DNA from: Streptomyces seoulensis
Lineage (GTDB): Bacteria; Actinomycetota; Actinomycetes; Streptomycetales; Streptomycetaceae
Assembly (NCBI RefSeq): GCF_004328625.1
Contig: NZ_CP032229.1
Coordinates: 1,612,001-1,676,000, forward strand
Reading direction: 5' to 3'
Length of the DNA: 64,000 bases
Part shown: positions 1 through 9,291 of the stretch, piece by piece
Layout of the letters: each line of letters opens with the position of its first letter
Position numbering within the stretch: the stretch's first letter is position 1
Program-made: the position numbers and the translations under genes
The notes under the pieces: model-generated
Told to the model about the DNA's origin: nothing
Database searches by the model: none
The model's input: the letters and a program-made list of their open reading frames with translations, nothing else

Positions 1-570
1 CATGGCCTCGTAGATGTGCTTGGGCGCGACGTCCTCGAGGCTCGGCGCGTACTTGCCCTTGGTGAGGGCACCACCCTTGCCGGTGAAGTTGTGGCACTGC
101 GCGCAGTTGGTGCGGAACAGCTCACCACCGCGGGCGATGTCCGCGCCGTCCTTGGAGTACTGCTCCTTGGTCGGCACGTTCGGGCCGGCGCCCAGCGACG
201 CGACGTACGCGGCGAGCTGGTCGATCTGGGCCTGGGTGTAGATCGGCTTCTTGGCCGGGATCTGGGCCATCTGCGAGCTGGAGGCGGGCATCCGGCCGGT
301 GCCGACCTGGAAGTCGACCGCGGCGGCGCCTACGCCGACCAGGCTCGGGCCGTCGGAGGTTCCCTGGCCACCGGTGCCGTGGCAGCTTGCGCAGCCCACC
401 GAGTAGAGCTTCTGGCCCTCCTTGATGGTCAGGGACTGGGAGGTTTCATCGGCCTGCGCCTTGCTCGCGGGCGCGAACGCGGCGTACAGCCCCCCAGTGG
501 CCGCCAGCGCGAGAAGTAGGACGACGACCGCCGCCAGCGGATGGCGTCGTCGTGCGGAGAGCTTTTTCAC
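1..570 (-). CDS. qcrC: Cytochrome bc1 complex diheme cytochrome c subunit (partial)
   Basis: Diheme cytochrome c of the actinobacterial bcc complex, which passes electrons from menaquinol oxidation directly to the aa3 oxidase in a supercomplex. The first 190 codons lie in the window; the C-terminal part, normally including a membrane anchor, is beyond base 1. A GTG start at 570 gives a basic N-terminus (KKLSARRRH) and one hydrophobic segment at about residues 12-34. Two haem-binding CXXCH motifs are present, CASCH and CAQCH. It lies 60 bp downstream of ctaE on the same strand, the usual ctaE-qcrC order. The family identity is clear; only the extent is incomplete. Confidence 0.95.
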   Translation of the reverse strand, partial: MKKLSARRRHPLAAVVVLLLALAATGGLYAAFAPASKAQADETSQSLTIKEGQKLYSVGCASCHGTGGQGTSDGPSLVGVGAAAVDFQVGTGRMPASSSQMAQIPAKKPIYTQAQIDQLAAYVASLGAGPNVPTKEQYSKDGADIARGGELFRTNCAQCHNFTGKGGALTKGKYAPSLEDVAPKHIYEAM

Positions 571-630
571 GGATTACCCCGGTGTCAGGATCTTCTGCGT
601 CGGTGCTTCTGGATGTGCGGGTGGTGCCCG

Positions 631-1251
631 CTACTTGATCAAGTAGATCGTGGCGAAGAGGCCGATCCAGACCACATCGACGAAGTGCCAGTAGTAGGAC
701 ACGACGATGGCGGCGGTCGCCTGCTCGTGAGTGAACCTCTTGGCCGCGTAGGTGCGGCCGAGGACCAGCAGGAAGGCGATGAGTCCGCCCGTCACGTGCA
801 GGCCGTGGAAGCCGGTGGTCAGGTAGAACACGGAGCCGTAGACGTCGGAGGACAGCGAGATGCCGTCCTTCTTCACCAGTTCCGTGTACTCGAAGATCTG
901 TCCGCCGATGAAGATCGCACCCATCACGAAGGTGACGATGAACCATCCGCGGAGCTTCTTCACGTCCCCGCGCTCGGCGGCGAACACGCCGAGCTGGCAG
1001 GTCAGGGAGGAGAGCACCAGGATCGTGGTGTTCGTCGCGGAGAAGGGCACATTCAGCGCGTGCGCCATCTCCTTCCAGTGATCCAGTCCGGTCACCGATC
1101 GAGCGGTGAAGTACATCGCGAAGAGGGCCGCGAAGAACATCAGCTCGGAACTCAGCCAAATGATGGTTCCGACGCTGGTGAGGTTCGGCCGGTTGACCGA
1201 CGGGTGCGCGTGCCCGGTATCTACTGTCGTTGCTGTCGCCACGACCGACAT
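631..1251 (-). CDS. ctaE: Cytochrome c oxidase subunit III
   Basis: Subunit III of the aa3 oxidase, a 206-residue integral membrane protein with about five membrane segments. Typical subunit III features are the [11 protein letters not shown] segment and the C-terminal [14 protein letters not shown] motif. It is read in the same direction as qcrC just downstream, so the two are probably co-transcribed. The ATG start at 1251 has no clear Shine-Dalgarno sequence and sits inside a perfect 17-bp inverted repeat (1244-1260), so it may be leaderless or operator-controlled. The rest of the oxidase (ctaC, ctaD, ctaF) is 2 kb away on the same strand. Confidence 0.95.
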   Translation of the reverse strand: MSVVATATTVDTGHAHPSVNRPNLTSVGTIIWLSSELMFFAALFAMYFTARSVTGLDHWKEMAHALNVPFSATNTTILVLSSLTCQLGVFAAERGDVKKLRGWFIVTFVMGAIFIGGQIFEYTELVKKDGISLSSDVYGSVFYLTTGFHGLHVTGGLIAFLLVLGRTYAAKRFTHEQATAAIVVSYYWHFVDVVWIGLFATIYLIK

Positions 1252-1260
1252 TATGTCGGT
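1244..1260. promoter_or_regulatory. Inverted repeat over the ctaE start codon
   Basis: Arms ACCGACAT and ATGTCGGT pair perfectly around one central base. The ctaE start codon (1249-1251) is inside the left arm. Its position upstream of a gene without a Shine-Dalgarno sequence suggests an operator or a leaderless-promoter element. No regulator is assigned. Confidence 0.4.
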
Positions 1261-1396
1261 CGCTTATCTCGCCCTCACTCCGGGGGTGCCGTTCGGAGTG
1301 TCTTCGCCTGTCGTACCGGTGTTGACGTGCTGTCCCAGGGAGTAGCATCCGGCCCACGATGGCCCGTCCGTAAGACGCCGACGTCCCGGAGGAAGC

Positions 1397-1798
1397 ATGC
1401 AGCCGACCGCCACTGTGCTGGTGTACAGCGACGACTCCAACACCCGTGAACAGGTACGGCTCGCCACCGGCCGGCGGCCGGCTCCGGACGTGCCGCTGGT
1501 GGAGTTCGTCGAATGCGCCACGCCCGAGGCCGTGGTGCGTGAGGTGGACCGGGGCGGCATCGACGTCTGTGTGCTGGACGGCGAGGCGGTGCCCATGGGC
1601 GGCATGGGCGTGTGCCGCCAGATCAAGGACGAAGTCTTCGGCGCGCCCCCGGTGTTGCTGCTGATGGGCCGTCCCCAGGACGCCTGGCTGGCGACCTGGA
1701 GCCGGGCCGACGCGGCGGTCACGCTGCCGGTCGACCCGATGGAGTTCGCGGAGACCCTGGCCTCCCTGCTGCGCCGCAAGCGCCTCCAGAACGCCTAG
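1397..1798 (+). CDS. Stand-alone degenerate receiver-domain protein
   Basis: A 133-residue protein with a response-regulator receiver layout and no output domain. An acidic pair follows the first strand (VLVYSDD), and an aspartate follows the third strand (VCVLDGEAVPMGG) where the phospho-acceptor normally sits. The switch Thr/Ser after VLLL is replaced by methionine, and the conserved Lys-Pro near the C-terminus reads LP (VTLPVDP). Ordinary phosphotransfer is therefore doubtful and it may be a pseudo-receiver. The Shine-Dalgarno GGAGGA is 5 bp before ATG. It is divergent from ctaE, so a link to respiratory gene control is possible but unproven. Confidence 0.75.
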   Translation: MQPTATVLVYSDDSNTREQVRLATGRRPAPDVPLVEFVECATPEAVVREVDRGGIDVCVLDGEAVPMGGMGVCRQIKDEVFGAPPVLLLMGRPQDAWLATWSRADAAVTLPVDPMEFAETLASLLRRKRLQNA

Positions 1799-1812
1799 AA
1801 CGGCCCGCTGAG

Positions 1813-1845
1813 GGGGTGCGGGGACCCGTCCGGCTCCCGCACCCC
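1813..1845. terminator. Bidirectional hairpin terminator
   Basis: A perfect 10-bp stem (GGGGTGCGGG paired with CCCGCACCCC) with a 13-base loop lies between the convergent receiver-like gene and the L,D-transpeptidase gene. There is no U-tract, which is usual for Streptomyces terminators. Confidence 0.7.
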
Positions 1846-1851
1846 GGAGCG

Positions 1852-3114
1852 TCATGCGGCGGCGGGGCGCAGGCGTACGGAGTCCCTGGGCGCCGAACCG
1901 TTCTGGGCGGCCCCGCTCAGGGCGCTGCCGGTGCCCCACTTCTTCCAGTCCAGGTTCCAGTCGCCGAAGCCGTTGCCGAAGTCCTCCATGGCGTGGCCGC
2001 CGGAGTTGACGACCTTGACGACGTCGCCGGCCCGGACGTGGTCGAAGAACCACTCGGCGTTCCCGGTGCTCATGCCGGTGCAGCCGTGGCTGACGTTGGC
2101 GTAGCCCTGGGAGCCCACCGACCAGGGCGCGGCGTGCACGTACTCACCCGACCAGGTGACGCGGGTGGCGTAGTACACCGGCAGGTCGTACGAGTCGGAG
2201 CTGCCCTCGGCGATGCCGACGGTGGTGCCGCGCATCCGTACGAAGTACTGCTTCTCCAGGACCACCTTGACGCCGTTCCGGGTCTCGAAGCCGGGCTTGC
2301 CGGTGGTGACCGGGATGGTGTTGATCACCTCACCGTTCTTGTAGAACGTGAGCTGGTGGGTGGCGGCGTCGGTGATGGCCTCCACCTTGTCCCCGATGGT
2401 GATCTTCAGGTCTTTGCTCTTGCCACCGCGCAGCTGGTCGGTGATCTTGATCCCGTCGAGATTGCTGTGCACCTGGACGGTGGCGTGGGCGGGCCAGTAC
2501 TCCTTGGGCCGGTAGTGGAGCTCCTTGTCGCTGACCCAGTACCAGGAACCCTGCACGGCCGGTACGGAGTCCACCCGCAGCCCGCTCTCCACCACGGCAC
2601 GCTGGGCCTTGTCCTTGACGGGCTGGTCGAGGTTGGCGACGACGGGCTGTCCGACGCCGTACTCCCCCGCCTCGGGCCCGAAGGTGACGCCCAGGGTCTT
2701 CTTGCTCACCGTCTTGGTGGTGTCGAAGTCCAGGACCTTGCGGCCGGGGGCGCCGTCGTCGTCCTCGGTGCTCACGCGGACCGTGTAATGGGCGTTGGCG
2801 GCCAGCGGGGAGGTGCTGTGCCAGCGCCCGCCGTCGGCGGCGAGTTCGCCCGCCACATAGCGCCCTGTGGCGTCCGTGGCGGTGACGTCGGTGATCCGGC
2901 CCTCGCCACTCTTGAGGGTGACCTCCAGGGGCTTGTCCGGATCGGCCTGCTTCGCCTTGCCGGTGGGCGCGTTGAAGACGATCTGGTCGGCCGCGTCGTA
3001 CGGCGTGGACGACAGTGCATTGCCGTCCGAGCCGCAGCCGGTGACGCCCGCGCCGAGGGCGGCGACCAGCATGGCGGAGCTGACCACGGTGCGGGTCCGC
3101 GCAGTGTGATTCAT
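1852..3114 (-). CDS. Lipoprotein L,D-transpeptidase (Ig-like plus YkuD)
   Basis: Predicted to form 3-3 peptidoglycan cross-links outside the membrane. The 420-residue protein has a lipoprotein signal peptide with lipobox VTGC (Cys about 27), an Ig-like region at about 40-240 like that of mycobacterial LdtMt-type enzymes, and a C-terminal YkuD domain. The catalytic motif SHGCTGMS places the nucleophile at Cys345 with His343, and HAAPW (about 327) is also conserved. It is read alone between ctaE and ctaF on the same strand and has its own promoter region (3115-3272). Its place inside the oxidase cluster looks like conserved synteny rather than shared function. Confidence 0.92.
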   Translation of the reverse strand: MNHTARTRTVVSSAMLVAALGAGVTGCGSDGNALSSTPYDAADQIVFNAPTGKAKQADPDKPLEVTLKSGEGRITDVTATDATGRYVAGELAADGGRWHSTSPLAANAHYTVRVSTEDDDGAPGRKVLDFDTTKTVSKKTLGVTFGPEAGEYGVGQPVVANLDQPVKDKAQRAVVESGLRVDSVPAVQGSWYWVSDKELHYRPKEYWPAHATVQVHSNLDGIKITDQLRGGKSKDLKITIGDKVEAITDAATHQLTFYKNGEVINTIPVTTGKPGFETRNGVKVVLEKQYFVRMRGTTVGIAEGSSDSYDLPVYYATRVTWSGEYVHAAPWSVGSQGYANVSHGCTGMSTGNAEWFFDHVRAGDVVKVVNSGGHAMEDFGNGFGDWNLDWKKWGTGSALSGAAQNGSAPRDSVRLRPAAA

Positions 3115-3207
3115 ATGATCACGCTATGAGATGAAGACTCCACTGGCTCGGCACGTAACCCGTATGAGGGACGGACACTGCGGCAAACGGCCTGTGGCAA
3201 AGGCGGA

Positions 3208-3239
3208 AGCCCGGACCCTCCTGATGGAGTGTCCGGGCT
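3208..3239 (-). terminator. Hairpin terminator after ctaF
   Basis: A 9-bp perfect stem (AGCCCGGAC paired with GTCCGGGCT) lies just past the ctaF stop, between the cta operon and the L,D-transpeptidase promoter region. Confidence 0.65.
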
Positions 3240-3272
3240 CCCGCCGTGCCCTGCGCCGTGGCGCCGGGGGTG

Positions 3273-3671
3273 TTACTGGGTGCGGTTCTCACCGCGGTAG
3301 TACTCGAACACCCAGCCGAAGAGGCCGATGGCGATCAGGGGTGCCGCGAAGTACAGCAGCCACCAGCCGACCGCGATGCCGAGGAAGGCCAGCGCGCCGC
3401 CGACCGCCAGGGACAGCGGCTGCCAGCTGTGCGGGCTGAAGAAGCCCAGCTCGCCCGCGCCGTCCGCGACGTCGGCCTCCTTGTCGTCCTGCGCGCCCGC
3501 GTCGACCCGCCGGGCGGTGAAGCCCAGGTAGAAGCCGATCATGATGCACAGGCCGAAGGCCAGGAAGAGCGCCGTGGTGCCGGCCGGCTCCTTCGACCAC
3601 ACGCCGTACACGACGGCCATGATCAGGACGAAGGCGCTCAGCCAGATGAACATCCGGCCCTGGATCTTCAC
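3273..3671 (-). CDS. ctaF: Cytochrome c oxidase subunit IV (actinobacterial type)
   Basis: A small 132-residue accessory subunit of the actinobacterial aa3 oxidase. Four hydrophobic segments are visible, at roughly residues 7-23, 29-48, 83-104 and 106-125. It is the last gene of the ctaC-ctaD-ctaF operon; its GTG start (3671-3669) overlaps the ctaD TGA (3670-3668) in a GTGA, so translation is coupled. Family assignment rests on length, membrane pattern and position after ctaD. Confidence 0.9.
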   Translation of the reverse strand: MKIQGRMFIWLSAFVLIMAVVYGVWSKEPAGTTALFLAFGLCIMIGFYLGFTARRVDAGAQDDKEADVADGAGELGFFSPHSWQPLSLAVGGALAFLGIAVGWWLLYFAAPLIAIGLFGWVFEYYRGENRTQ

Positions 3672-5401
3672 TTGCCGGCCTCCTTGCTACCCGCGATGGC
3701 GGCGCCGTGACCGGCGTGCTCAAGCTGCTCCAGCGCGGCGATCTCGGGGTGGTGCAGGTCGAACGCCGGGGATTCGCTGCGAATCCGCGGCAGGGTGAGG
3801 AAGTTGTGGCGCGGCGGCGGGCAGGAGGTCGCCCACTCCAGCGAGCGGCCGTAGCCCCACGGGTCGTCCACCTCGACGGGCTTGCCGTACTTGGCGGTCT
3901 TCCACACGTTGTAGAGGAACGGCAGGATCGACAGGCCGAGCAGGAACGAGGCGATCGTGGAGACCGTGTTCAGCGCGGTGAACCCGTCGGCCGCCAGGTA
4001 GTCGGCGTACCGGCGCGGCATGCCCTCGGCGCCCAGCCAGTGCTGGACCAGGAAGGTGCCGTGGAAGCCGATGAACAGCGTCCAGAAGGTGATCTTGCCG
4101 AGCCGCTCGTCCAGCATCTTGCCGGTGAACTTCGGCCACCAGAAGTGGAAGCCGGCGAACATCGCGAACACCACGGTGCCGAACACCACGTAGTGGAAGT
4201 GCGCCACCACGAAGTACGAGTCCGAGACGTGGAAGTCCATCGGCGGCGAGGCCAGGATGACACCGGTCAGACCACCGAAGACGAAGGTGATCAGGAAGCC
4301 GGTCGTCCAGAGCATCGGTGTCTCGAAGGACAGCGAGCCCTTCCACATCGTGCCGATCCAGTTGAAGAACTTCACCCCGGTCGGGACCGCGATGAGGAAC
4401 GTCATGAAGGAGAAGAACGGCAGCAGCACACCGCCGGTGACGTACATGTGGTGCGCCCACACGGTCACGGACAGACCGGCGATGCCGATCGTGGCCGCGA
4501 TGAGGCCCATGTAGCCGAACATCGGCTTGCGCGAGAACACCGGGATGATCTCGGAGATGATGCCGAAGAACGGCAGCGCGATGATGTACACCTCTGGATG
4601 GCCGAAGAACCAGAAGAGGTGTTGCCACAGCAGGGCCCCGCCATTGGCGGCGTCGAACACATGCGCACCGAACTTGCGGTCCGCCTCCAGGGCGAACAGC
4701 GCGGCGGCCAGCACCGGGAAGGCCAGCAGGACCAGCACACCGGTCAGCAGCACGTTCCACACGAAGATCGGCATGCGGAACATCGTCATGCCCGGAGCGC
4801 GCATGCAGATGATGGTGGTGATGAAGTTGACCGAGCCGAGGATCGTGCCGAAGCCGGAGAAGGCCAGACCCATGATCCACATGTCGGCGCCGATACCCGG
4901 GGACCGGACCGCGTCCGAGAGCGGGGAGTAGGCGAACCAGCCGAAGTCGGCCGCGCCCTGCGGGGTGAGGAAGCCACCCACGGCGATGGTCGAGCCGAAC
5001 AGGTAGAGCCAGTAGGCGAACATGTTCAGCCGCGGGAACGCCACATCGGGCGCGCCGATCTGCAGCGGCATGATCCAGTTCGCGAAACCGGCGAACAGCG
5101 GGGTGGCGAACATCAGCAGCATCACGGTGCCGTGCATCGTGAACGCCTGGTTGAACTGCTCGTTGGAGATGATCTGCATGCCCGGACGCGCCAGCTCGGC
5201 ACGCATGAGCAGCGCCATCACGCCACCGATGAGGAAGAACGCGAACGACGTCGCCAGGTACAGCGTGCCGATCGTCTTGTGGTCAGTGGTCGTCAGCCAC
5301 TTGATCACGACGTTGCCGGGCTGCTTGCGCCGGATCAACAACTCGTTGTCGTTCGAGTCCTCGGTCGCGCCGGCACCCTGGGGTTCATTGAGGATGCTCA
5401 C
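3668..5401 (-). CDS. ctaD: Cytochrome c oxidase subunit I
   Basis: Catalytic subunit of the aa3 oxidase, carrying haem a and the haem a3-CuB oxygen-reducing centre. The 577-residue reading from GTG at 5401 keeps all expected ligands: His90 (TMHGTV) and His403 for haem a, His401 for haem a3 (both in AHFHYV), His268, His317 and His318 for CuB, and Tyr272 in GHPEVY for the His-Tyr cross-link. The start codon overlaps the ctaC stop in a GTGA. The frame stays open to about 5734, but that extension is antisense-frame noise over ctaC. Confidence 0.97.
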   Translation of the reverse strand: MSILNEPQGAGATEDSNDNELLIRRKQPGNVVIKWLTTTDHKTIGTLYLATSFAFFLIGGVMALLMRAELARPGMQIISNEQFNQAFTMHGTVMLLMFATPLFAGFANWIMPLQIGAPDVAFPRLNMFAYWLYLFGSTIAVGGFLTPQGAADFGWFAYSPLSDAVRSPGIGADMWIMGLAFSGFGTILGSVNFITTIICMRAPGMTMFRMPIFVWNVLLTGVLVLLAFPVLAAALFALEADRKFGAHVFDAANGGALLWQHLFWFFGHPEVYIIALPFFGIISEIIPVFSRKPMFGYMGLIAATIGIAGLSVTVWAHHMYVTGGVLLPFFSFMTFLIAVPTGVKFFNWIGTMWKGSLSFETPMLWTTGFLITFVFGGLTGVILASPPMDFHVSDSYFVVAHFHYVVFGTVVFAMFAGFHFWWPKFTGKMLDERLGKITFWTLFIGFHGTFLVQHWLGAEGMPRRYADYLAADGFTALNTVSTIASFLLGLSILPFLYNVWKTAKYGKPVEVDDPWGYGRSLEWATSCPPPRHNFLTLPRIRSESPAFDLHHPEIAALEQLEHAGHGAAIAGSKEAGK

Positions 5402-6390
5402 AGGTTGTTCGTCTCCCGGTTCTTCTCGTGGCTCGTCTGCGCGATGCCGGCGGGAATGTAACCGGTCTGCCCCTTCTTGGCGAGGTCCTTGAGGTGCTGC
5501 TCGTACCGCTCGGGGGAGACGACCTTCACGTTGAACAGCATCCGGGAGTGGTCGACGCCGCAGAGCTCGGCGCACTTGCCCATGAAGGTGCCCTCCTTGT
5601 TGGGAGTCACCTGGAAGGCGTTGGTGTGGCCGGGGACGACGTCCTGCTTCATCAGGAAGGGCACGACCCAGAAGTCGTGGATGACGTCGCGCGAGGTCAG
5701 CACGAAGCGGACCGTCTTGCCCTTGGGCAGCCACAGCGTCGGGCCGGGGTTGCCGGTCTGCGGGTTCCGCGTACCCGGCGTACCGACGTCGTAGACGCCG
5801 CCGGCGTTGGCCGGGAACTGGTCCAGGAACCGCGTGGGGATGGCCGCGAGGTTCGGGTCCTTCTTGGCGTCACCGGTGGAACCCGGCACGTTCTCGATGT
5901 AGTTGAAGCCCCAGCTCCACTGGAAGCCGACCACGTTGACCGTGACGTCCGGCTTCTTCTCCAGGCTGAGGAGCTTCGATTCGTCCCGCGCGGTGAAGTA
6001 GAAGAGCACCGAGACGATGATGATCGGAACCACCGTGTACAGCGCCTCGATGGGCATGTTGTACCGCGTCTGCGGCGGAACCTCGACCTTGGTGCGGCTG
6101 CGCCGGTGGAACATGGCGCTCCACAGGATCAGGCCCCACACCAGCACGCCGGTAGCGAGCGCGGCCGCCCACGAGCCCTGCCACAGGGAGAGGATGCGGG
6201 GAGCCTCTTCCGTGGTCGGGGTGGGCATGCCGAGGCGGGGGAAGTCCTTGTATGTGCAACCGGTCGCGGTCGCAAGGACCAGGCCCGCGGTCAGTGCCTG
6301 GAGCAGCTTCCGCCGCATCGCGCGCCGCGGCTTGGGGGTACCGCCCACGCCTTTCGGGCGAAGGGGGAGGTCGGAGCCGTTGGGACTCAC
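5398..6390 (-). CDS. ctaC: Cytochrome c oxidase subunit II (CuA lipoprotein)
   Basis: Electron-entry subunit of the aa3 oxidase. The GTG at 6390 gives 330 residues beginning SPNGSD, with a lipoprotein signal ending in ATATGC, two membrane helices (about 65-85 and 110-130) and a cupredoxin domain. CuA ligands are recognisable in the segment around DVIHDFW and in [12 protein letters not shown] (two Cys, His, Met). It is the first gene of the ctaC-ctaD-ctaF operon. The open frame continues upstream to 6666, but that stretch is low-complexity Pro/Arg sequence and is not taken as coding. Confidence 0.95.
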   Translation of the reverse strand: MSPNGSDLPLRPKGVGGTPKPRRAMRRKLLQALTAGLVLATATGCTYKDFPRLGMPTPTTEEAPRILSLWQGSWAAALATGVLVWGLILWSAMFHRRSRTKVEVPPQTRYNMPIEALYTVVPIIIVSVLFYFTARDESKLLSLEKKPDVTVNVVGFQWSWGFNYIENVPGSTGDAKKDPNLAAIPTRFLDQFPANAGGVYDVGTPGTRNPQTGNPGPTLWLPKGKTVRFVLTSRDVIHDFWVVPFLMKQDVVPGHTNAFQVTPNKEGTFMGKCAELCGVDHSRMLFNVKVVSPERYEQHLKDLAKKGQTGYIPAGIAQTSHEKNRETNNL

Positions 6391-6691
6391 GTAGCGCCTT
6401 CCCGAGAGTCTCGCCCGCGCGGTCGGCTGCGGCCTTCTCGCTGGTCGGTCGCCGCCCTGCGTCGGGCAGGGGTTTGGATGTTTATGCGGACCAAACCCTA
6501 GCCGACGGTCTCCGACAGTTCGCGGGGAGGGGGGCATACGCGTCGTCGGGTCGTTCTGAGGGGTGTTGGTGGGGGGCCAATCGCCGTGGTTGTTCCGGTT
6601 TGGGGGTTTGTGCGGCGCCGCTTGGGCTGAGCGCGCGGTTCCCCGCGCCCCTTGGGGTAAGGACACGCATCCCTCGTTCTAACGTTGGGCT
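6391..6691. other. Intergenic region between ctaC and the cysteine desulfurase gene
   Basis: A 301-bp divergent intergenic stretch that must hold the ctaC operon promoter and the promoter of the desulfurase gene. It contains one copy of the dispersed GC-rich repeat at 6631-6656. No gene with convincing codon usage and no other clear element was seen. Confidence 0.5.
6631..6656 (-). repeat. Dispersed Streptomyces intergenic repeat, copy 1 (partial)
   Basis: On the minus strand this reads AAGGGGCGCGGGGAACCGCG, matching the core of copies at 8090-8160 and 40916-40960. It lies in a divergent intergenic region. Only the GC-rich core is conserved here. Confidence 0.45.
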
Positions 6692-8068
6692 GTGGCTTTC
6701 TTCGATGTTGCTTCTGGTGGTGCGCTTCATCCTGTGGCGCGGCAGGCGTTGTTGGCTTCGCTGGATGAGGGGTGGGCCGATCCCGGGCGGTTGTACCGGG
6801 AGGGGCGGCGGGCGCGGATGCTGCTGGACGCGGCCCGGGAGGCGGCGGCCGAGGCGGTGGGGTGCCGGGCGGACGAGGTGGTGTTCACGTCGTCCGGGAC
6901 GCGGGCCGTCCAGGACGGTGTGGCGGGGGCGTTGGCCGGGCGGCGGCGCGTCGGACGTCACCTGATCGTGTCAGCGGTCGAACATTCCTCGGTCCTCCAT
7001 TCGGCGGACGCGTTCGAGGCCGGGGGCGGTGCCGTCACCCGAGTGGGCGTCAGCCGGACGGGAGCGGTGGACTCCTCGGCGTACGCGGAGGCGCTGCGGC
7101 CGGACACCGCGCTGGCGTGTCTTCAGTCGGCCAACCACGAGGTGGGCACCGTGCAGCCGGTGGCCGAGGTGGCCGGGGCGTGCCGGGCGGCCGGGGTGCC
7201 GCTGCTGGTGGACGCGGCCCAGTCGCTGGGCTGGGGTCCGGTGCCGGAGGGCTGGTCGCTGCTGACGGCCAGCGCGCACAAGTGGGGCGGCCCCTCGGGC
7301 GTGGGCCTGCTGGTGGTGCGCAAGGGCGTCCGCTTCGCGGCCCAGGGGCCGGGCGAGGAACGGGAGTCGGGCCGCGTCTCCGGCTTCGGCAACATCCCGG
7401 CGATCGTGGCCTCGGTGGCCGCGCTGCGGGCGGTACGGGCCGAGGCCGACGCGGAGGCGGTACGGCTGCGGGCGCTGACCGAGCGGATCCGGGCGCGGGT
7501 GCCGCAGCTGGTGCCGGAGGTGGAGGTGGTGGGCGATCCGGAGCGGCGGCTGCCGGGGATCGTCACCTTCTCCTGCCTGTACGTCGACGGCGAGGTGCTG
7601 CTGACCGAGCTGGACCGGGCCGGCTTCTCCGTGTCCTCCGGCTCCTCCTGCACCAGCGGCACCCTGACCCCGAGCCATGTGCTCAAGGCGATGGGCGTAC
7701 TGAGCGAGGGCAACGTCCGCGTGTCGCTGCCGCTGGGCGTGGCGTCGGAGGAGGTCGACCGTTTCCTGGAGGTGCTGCCCGGCGTGGTGGCGGGGGTCCG
7801 CTCGCAGCTCGGCGCTCCGGAGCCCCAGGTGGAACAACGCGCGGCGGAACTGGTCGTCGACTCCCTCGGCAAACGCTGCCCGATCCCGGTGATCGAACTG
7901 GCCAAGGTGTTCGGAGAGGTCCCGCTGGGCGGCACGGTCCGCGTCCTCTCCGACGACGAGGCGGCCCGCCTGGACATCCCGGCGTGGTGCGAGATGCGGG
8001 GCCAGGAGTACGTGGGTGAGGAGAAGGCGGAGCGGGGCAGTGCCTACATCGTCCGCCGGGTGAGCTGA
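6692..8068 (+). CDS. Cysteine desulfurase fused to a TusA-type sulfur carrier domain
   Basis: A PLP-dependent class V aminotransferase-fold cysteine desulfurase (about residues 1-365) followed by a TusA/SirA-like domain (about 385-458). The PLP lysine is Lys197 in SAHKWGG. The persulfide cysteine is Cys320 in SSGSSCTSGTL, matching the IscS/NifS loop. The C-terminal domain carries the TusA signature around CPIPVIELAK, with Cys396 as the sulfur acceptor. The fusion suggests internal sulfur relay, from Cys320 to Cys396, to an unknown thiolation or cofactor partner. It starts at GTG 6692. Neighbours involve respiration and Fe-S proteins. Domain identities are firm; the acceptor pathway is not known. 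Confidence 0.9.
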   Translation: MAFFDVASGGALHPVARQALLASLDEGWADPGRLYREGRRARMLLDAAREAAAEAVGCRADEVVFTSSGTRAVQDGVAGALAGRRRVGRHLIVSAVEHSSVLHSADAFEAGGGAVTRVGVSRTGAVDSSAYAEALRPDTALACLQSANHEVGTVQPVAEVAGACRAAGVPLLVDAAQSLGWGPVPEGWSLLTASAHKWGGPSGVGLLVVRKGVRFAAQGPGEERESGRVSGFGNIPAIVASVAALRAVRAEADAEAVRLRALTERIRARVPQLVPEVEVVGDPERRLPGIVTFSCLYVDGEVLLTELDRAGFSVSSGSSCTSGTLTPSHVLKAMGVLSEGNVRVSLPLGVASEEVDRFLEVLPGVVAGVRSQLGAPEPQVEQRAAELVVDSLGKRCPIPVIELAKVFGEVPLGGTVRVLSDDEAARLDIPAWCEMRGQEYVGEEKAERGSAYIVRRVS

Positions 8069-8089
8069 CAAGAAGGGCTCGCGGAAATG

Positions 8090-8160
8090 AGGGGCGCGGG
8101 GCTGTACTGAATTTGCGGCCCCGCCGCGTGGGCGCGACCAGCCACAACGGGCCCGCAGCG
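8090..8160 (+). repeat. Dispersed Streptomyces intergenic repeat, copy 2 (with insertion)
   Basis: AGGGGCGCGGGG and the segment GCGCGACCAGCCACAACGGG match the copy at 40916-40960, but about 30 bases separate the two halves here. It lies between the convergent desulfurase and kinase genes. Confidence 0.5.
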
Positions 8161-8185
8161 AACCACGGACCCGTCAGGCTGGGAG

Positions 8186-9160
8186 TCAGCTCAGGTACTC
8201 ACGAACCTCGGCGGCCGCATCCTCGCCGTACGCCTTGGTGAACCGGTCCATGAAGTGCGCCCGCCGAAGCTGGTACTCCTGCGTACCCACCGTCTCGATG
8301 ACGAGAGTCGCCAGCATGCAGCCGACCTGCGCCGCCCGCTCCAGCGAGACCCCCCAGGCAAGCCCGGAGAGGAACCCGGCGCGGAAGGCGTCGCCGACAC
8401 CCGTGGGATCGGCCTTGCGCTCCTCATCCGGGCACCCGACCTCGATCGGGTCCTCACCGACCCGCTCGATCCGTACACCCCGCGCGCCGAGCGTCGTCAC
8501 CCGGTGCCCGACCTTCGCGAGGATCTGCTCGTCGCTCCAGCCGGTCTTGGACTCGATGAGCCCCTTCTCGTACTCGTTGGAGAACAGGTAGGTCGCGCCG
8601 TCCAGCAGTATCCGGATCTCCTCGCCCTCCATACGGGCGATCTGCTGGGAGAAGTCCGCGGCGAACGGGATGGACCGGGAGCGGCACTCCTCGGTGTGCC
8701 GGAGCATGCCCTCCGGGTCGTCCGCGCCGATCAGCACGAGGTCCAGGCCGCCGACGCGGTCCGCGACCGTCTTCAGCTCGATCAGCCGGGCCTCGCTCAT
8801 GGCGCCGGTGTAGAAGGAGCCGATCTGGTTGTGGTCGGAGTCGGTGGTGCACACGAAGCGGGCGGTGTGCAGGGTCTCCGAGATACGGACCGACTCGGTG
8901 TCCACGCCGTGGCGGTCGAGCCACGAGCGGTACTCGTCGAAGTCGAAGCCGGCCGCGCCGACGAGGACCGGGCGGGTGCCCAGCTGGCCCATGCCGAAGG
9001 CGATGTTGGCGCCCACGCCGCCCCGGCGCACGTCCAGGTTGTCGACGAGGAAGGAGAGCGAGACCGTGTGCAGTTGGTCCGCTACGAACTGGTCGGCGAA
9101 GCGGCCGGGGAAGGTCATGAGGTGGTCGGTGGCGATGGAGCCGGTGACTGCGATGCGCAC
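8186..9160 (-). CDS. adoK: PfkB-family kinase, adenosine kinase (AdoK) type
   Basis: A PfkB/ribokinase-fold kinase of 324 residues. The start IAVTGSIATDHLMTFPGRF and the substrate-site segment RRGGVGANIAFGMGQLG closely resemble mycobacterial adenosine kinase, which also lies beside ctaC. The anion hole and catalytic base are in DPTGVGDAF (Asp257). It would phosphorylate adenosine, or possibly another ribosyl substrate, with ATP in purine salvage. The start is GTG 9160, with AGGAG about 11 bp upstream. It is convergent with the desulfurase gene. The PfkB family is certain; the adenosine specificity is inferred from remembered similarity. Confidence 0.88.
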   Translation of the reverse strand: MRIAVTGSIATDHLMTFPGRFADQFVADQLHTVSLSFLVDNLDVRRGGVGANIAFGMGQLGTRPVLVGAAGFDFDEYRSWLDRHGVDTESVRISETLHTARFVCTTDSDHNQIGSFYTGAMSEARLIELKTVADRVGGLDLVLIGADDPEGMLRHTEECRSRSIPFAADFSQQIARMEGEEIRILLDGATYLFSNEYEKGLIESKTGWSDEQILAKVGHRVTTLGARGVRIERVGEDPIEVGCPDEERKADPTGVGDAFRAGFLSGLAWGVSLERAAQVGCMLATLVIETVGTQEYQLRRAHFMDRFTKAYGEDAAAEVREYLS

Positions 9161-9291
9161 GGCAGGCGTTCTCCTGGCGGGAGGGGGAGCTGACAGTTCA
9201 CGCTACCCGTAATCGGGCAACCGCTGAAGCGGGGAAAACTACCCGATAGTAGATCTTTCTTCACCGGCCCCGCCGTGCTTACGGTGCGCTC

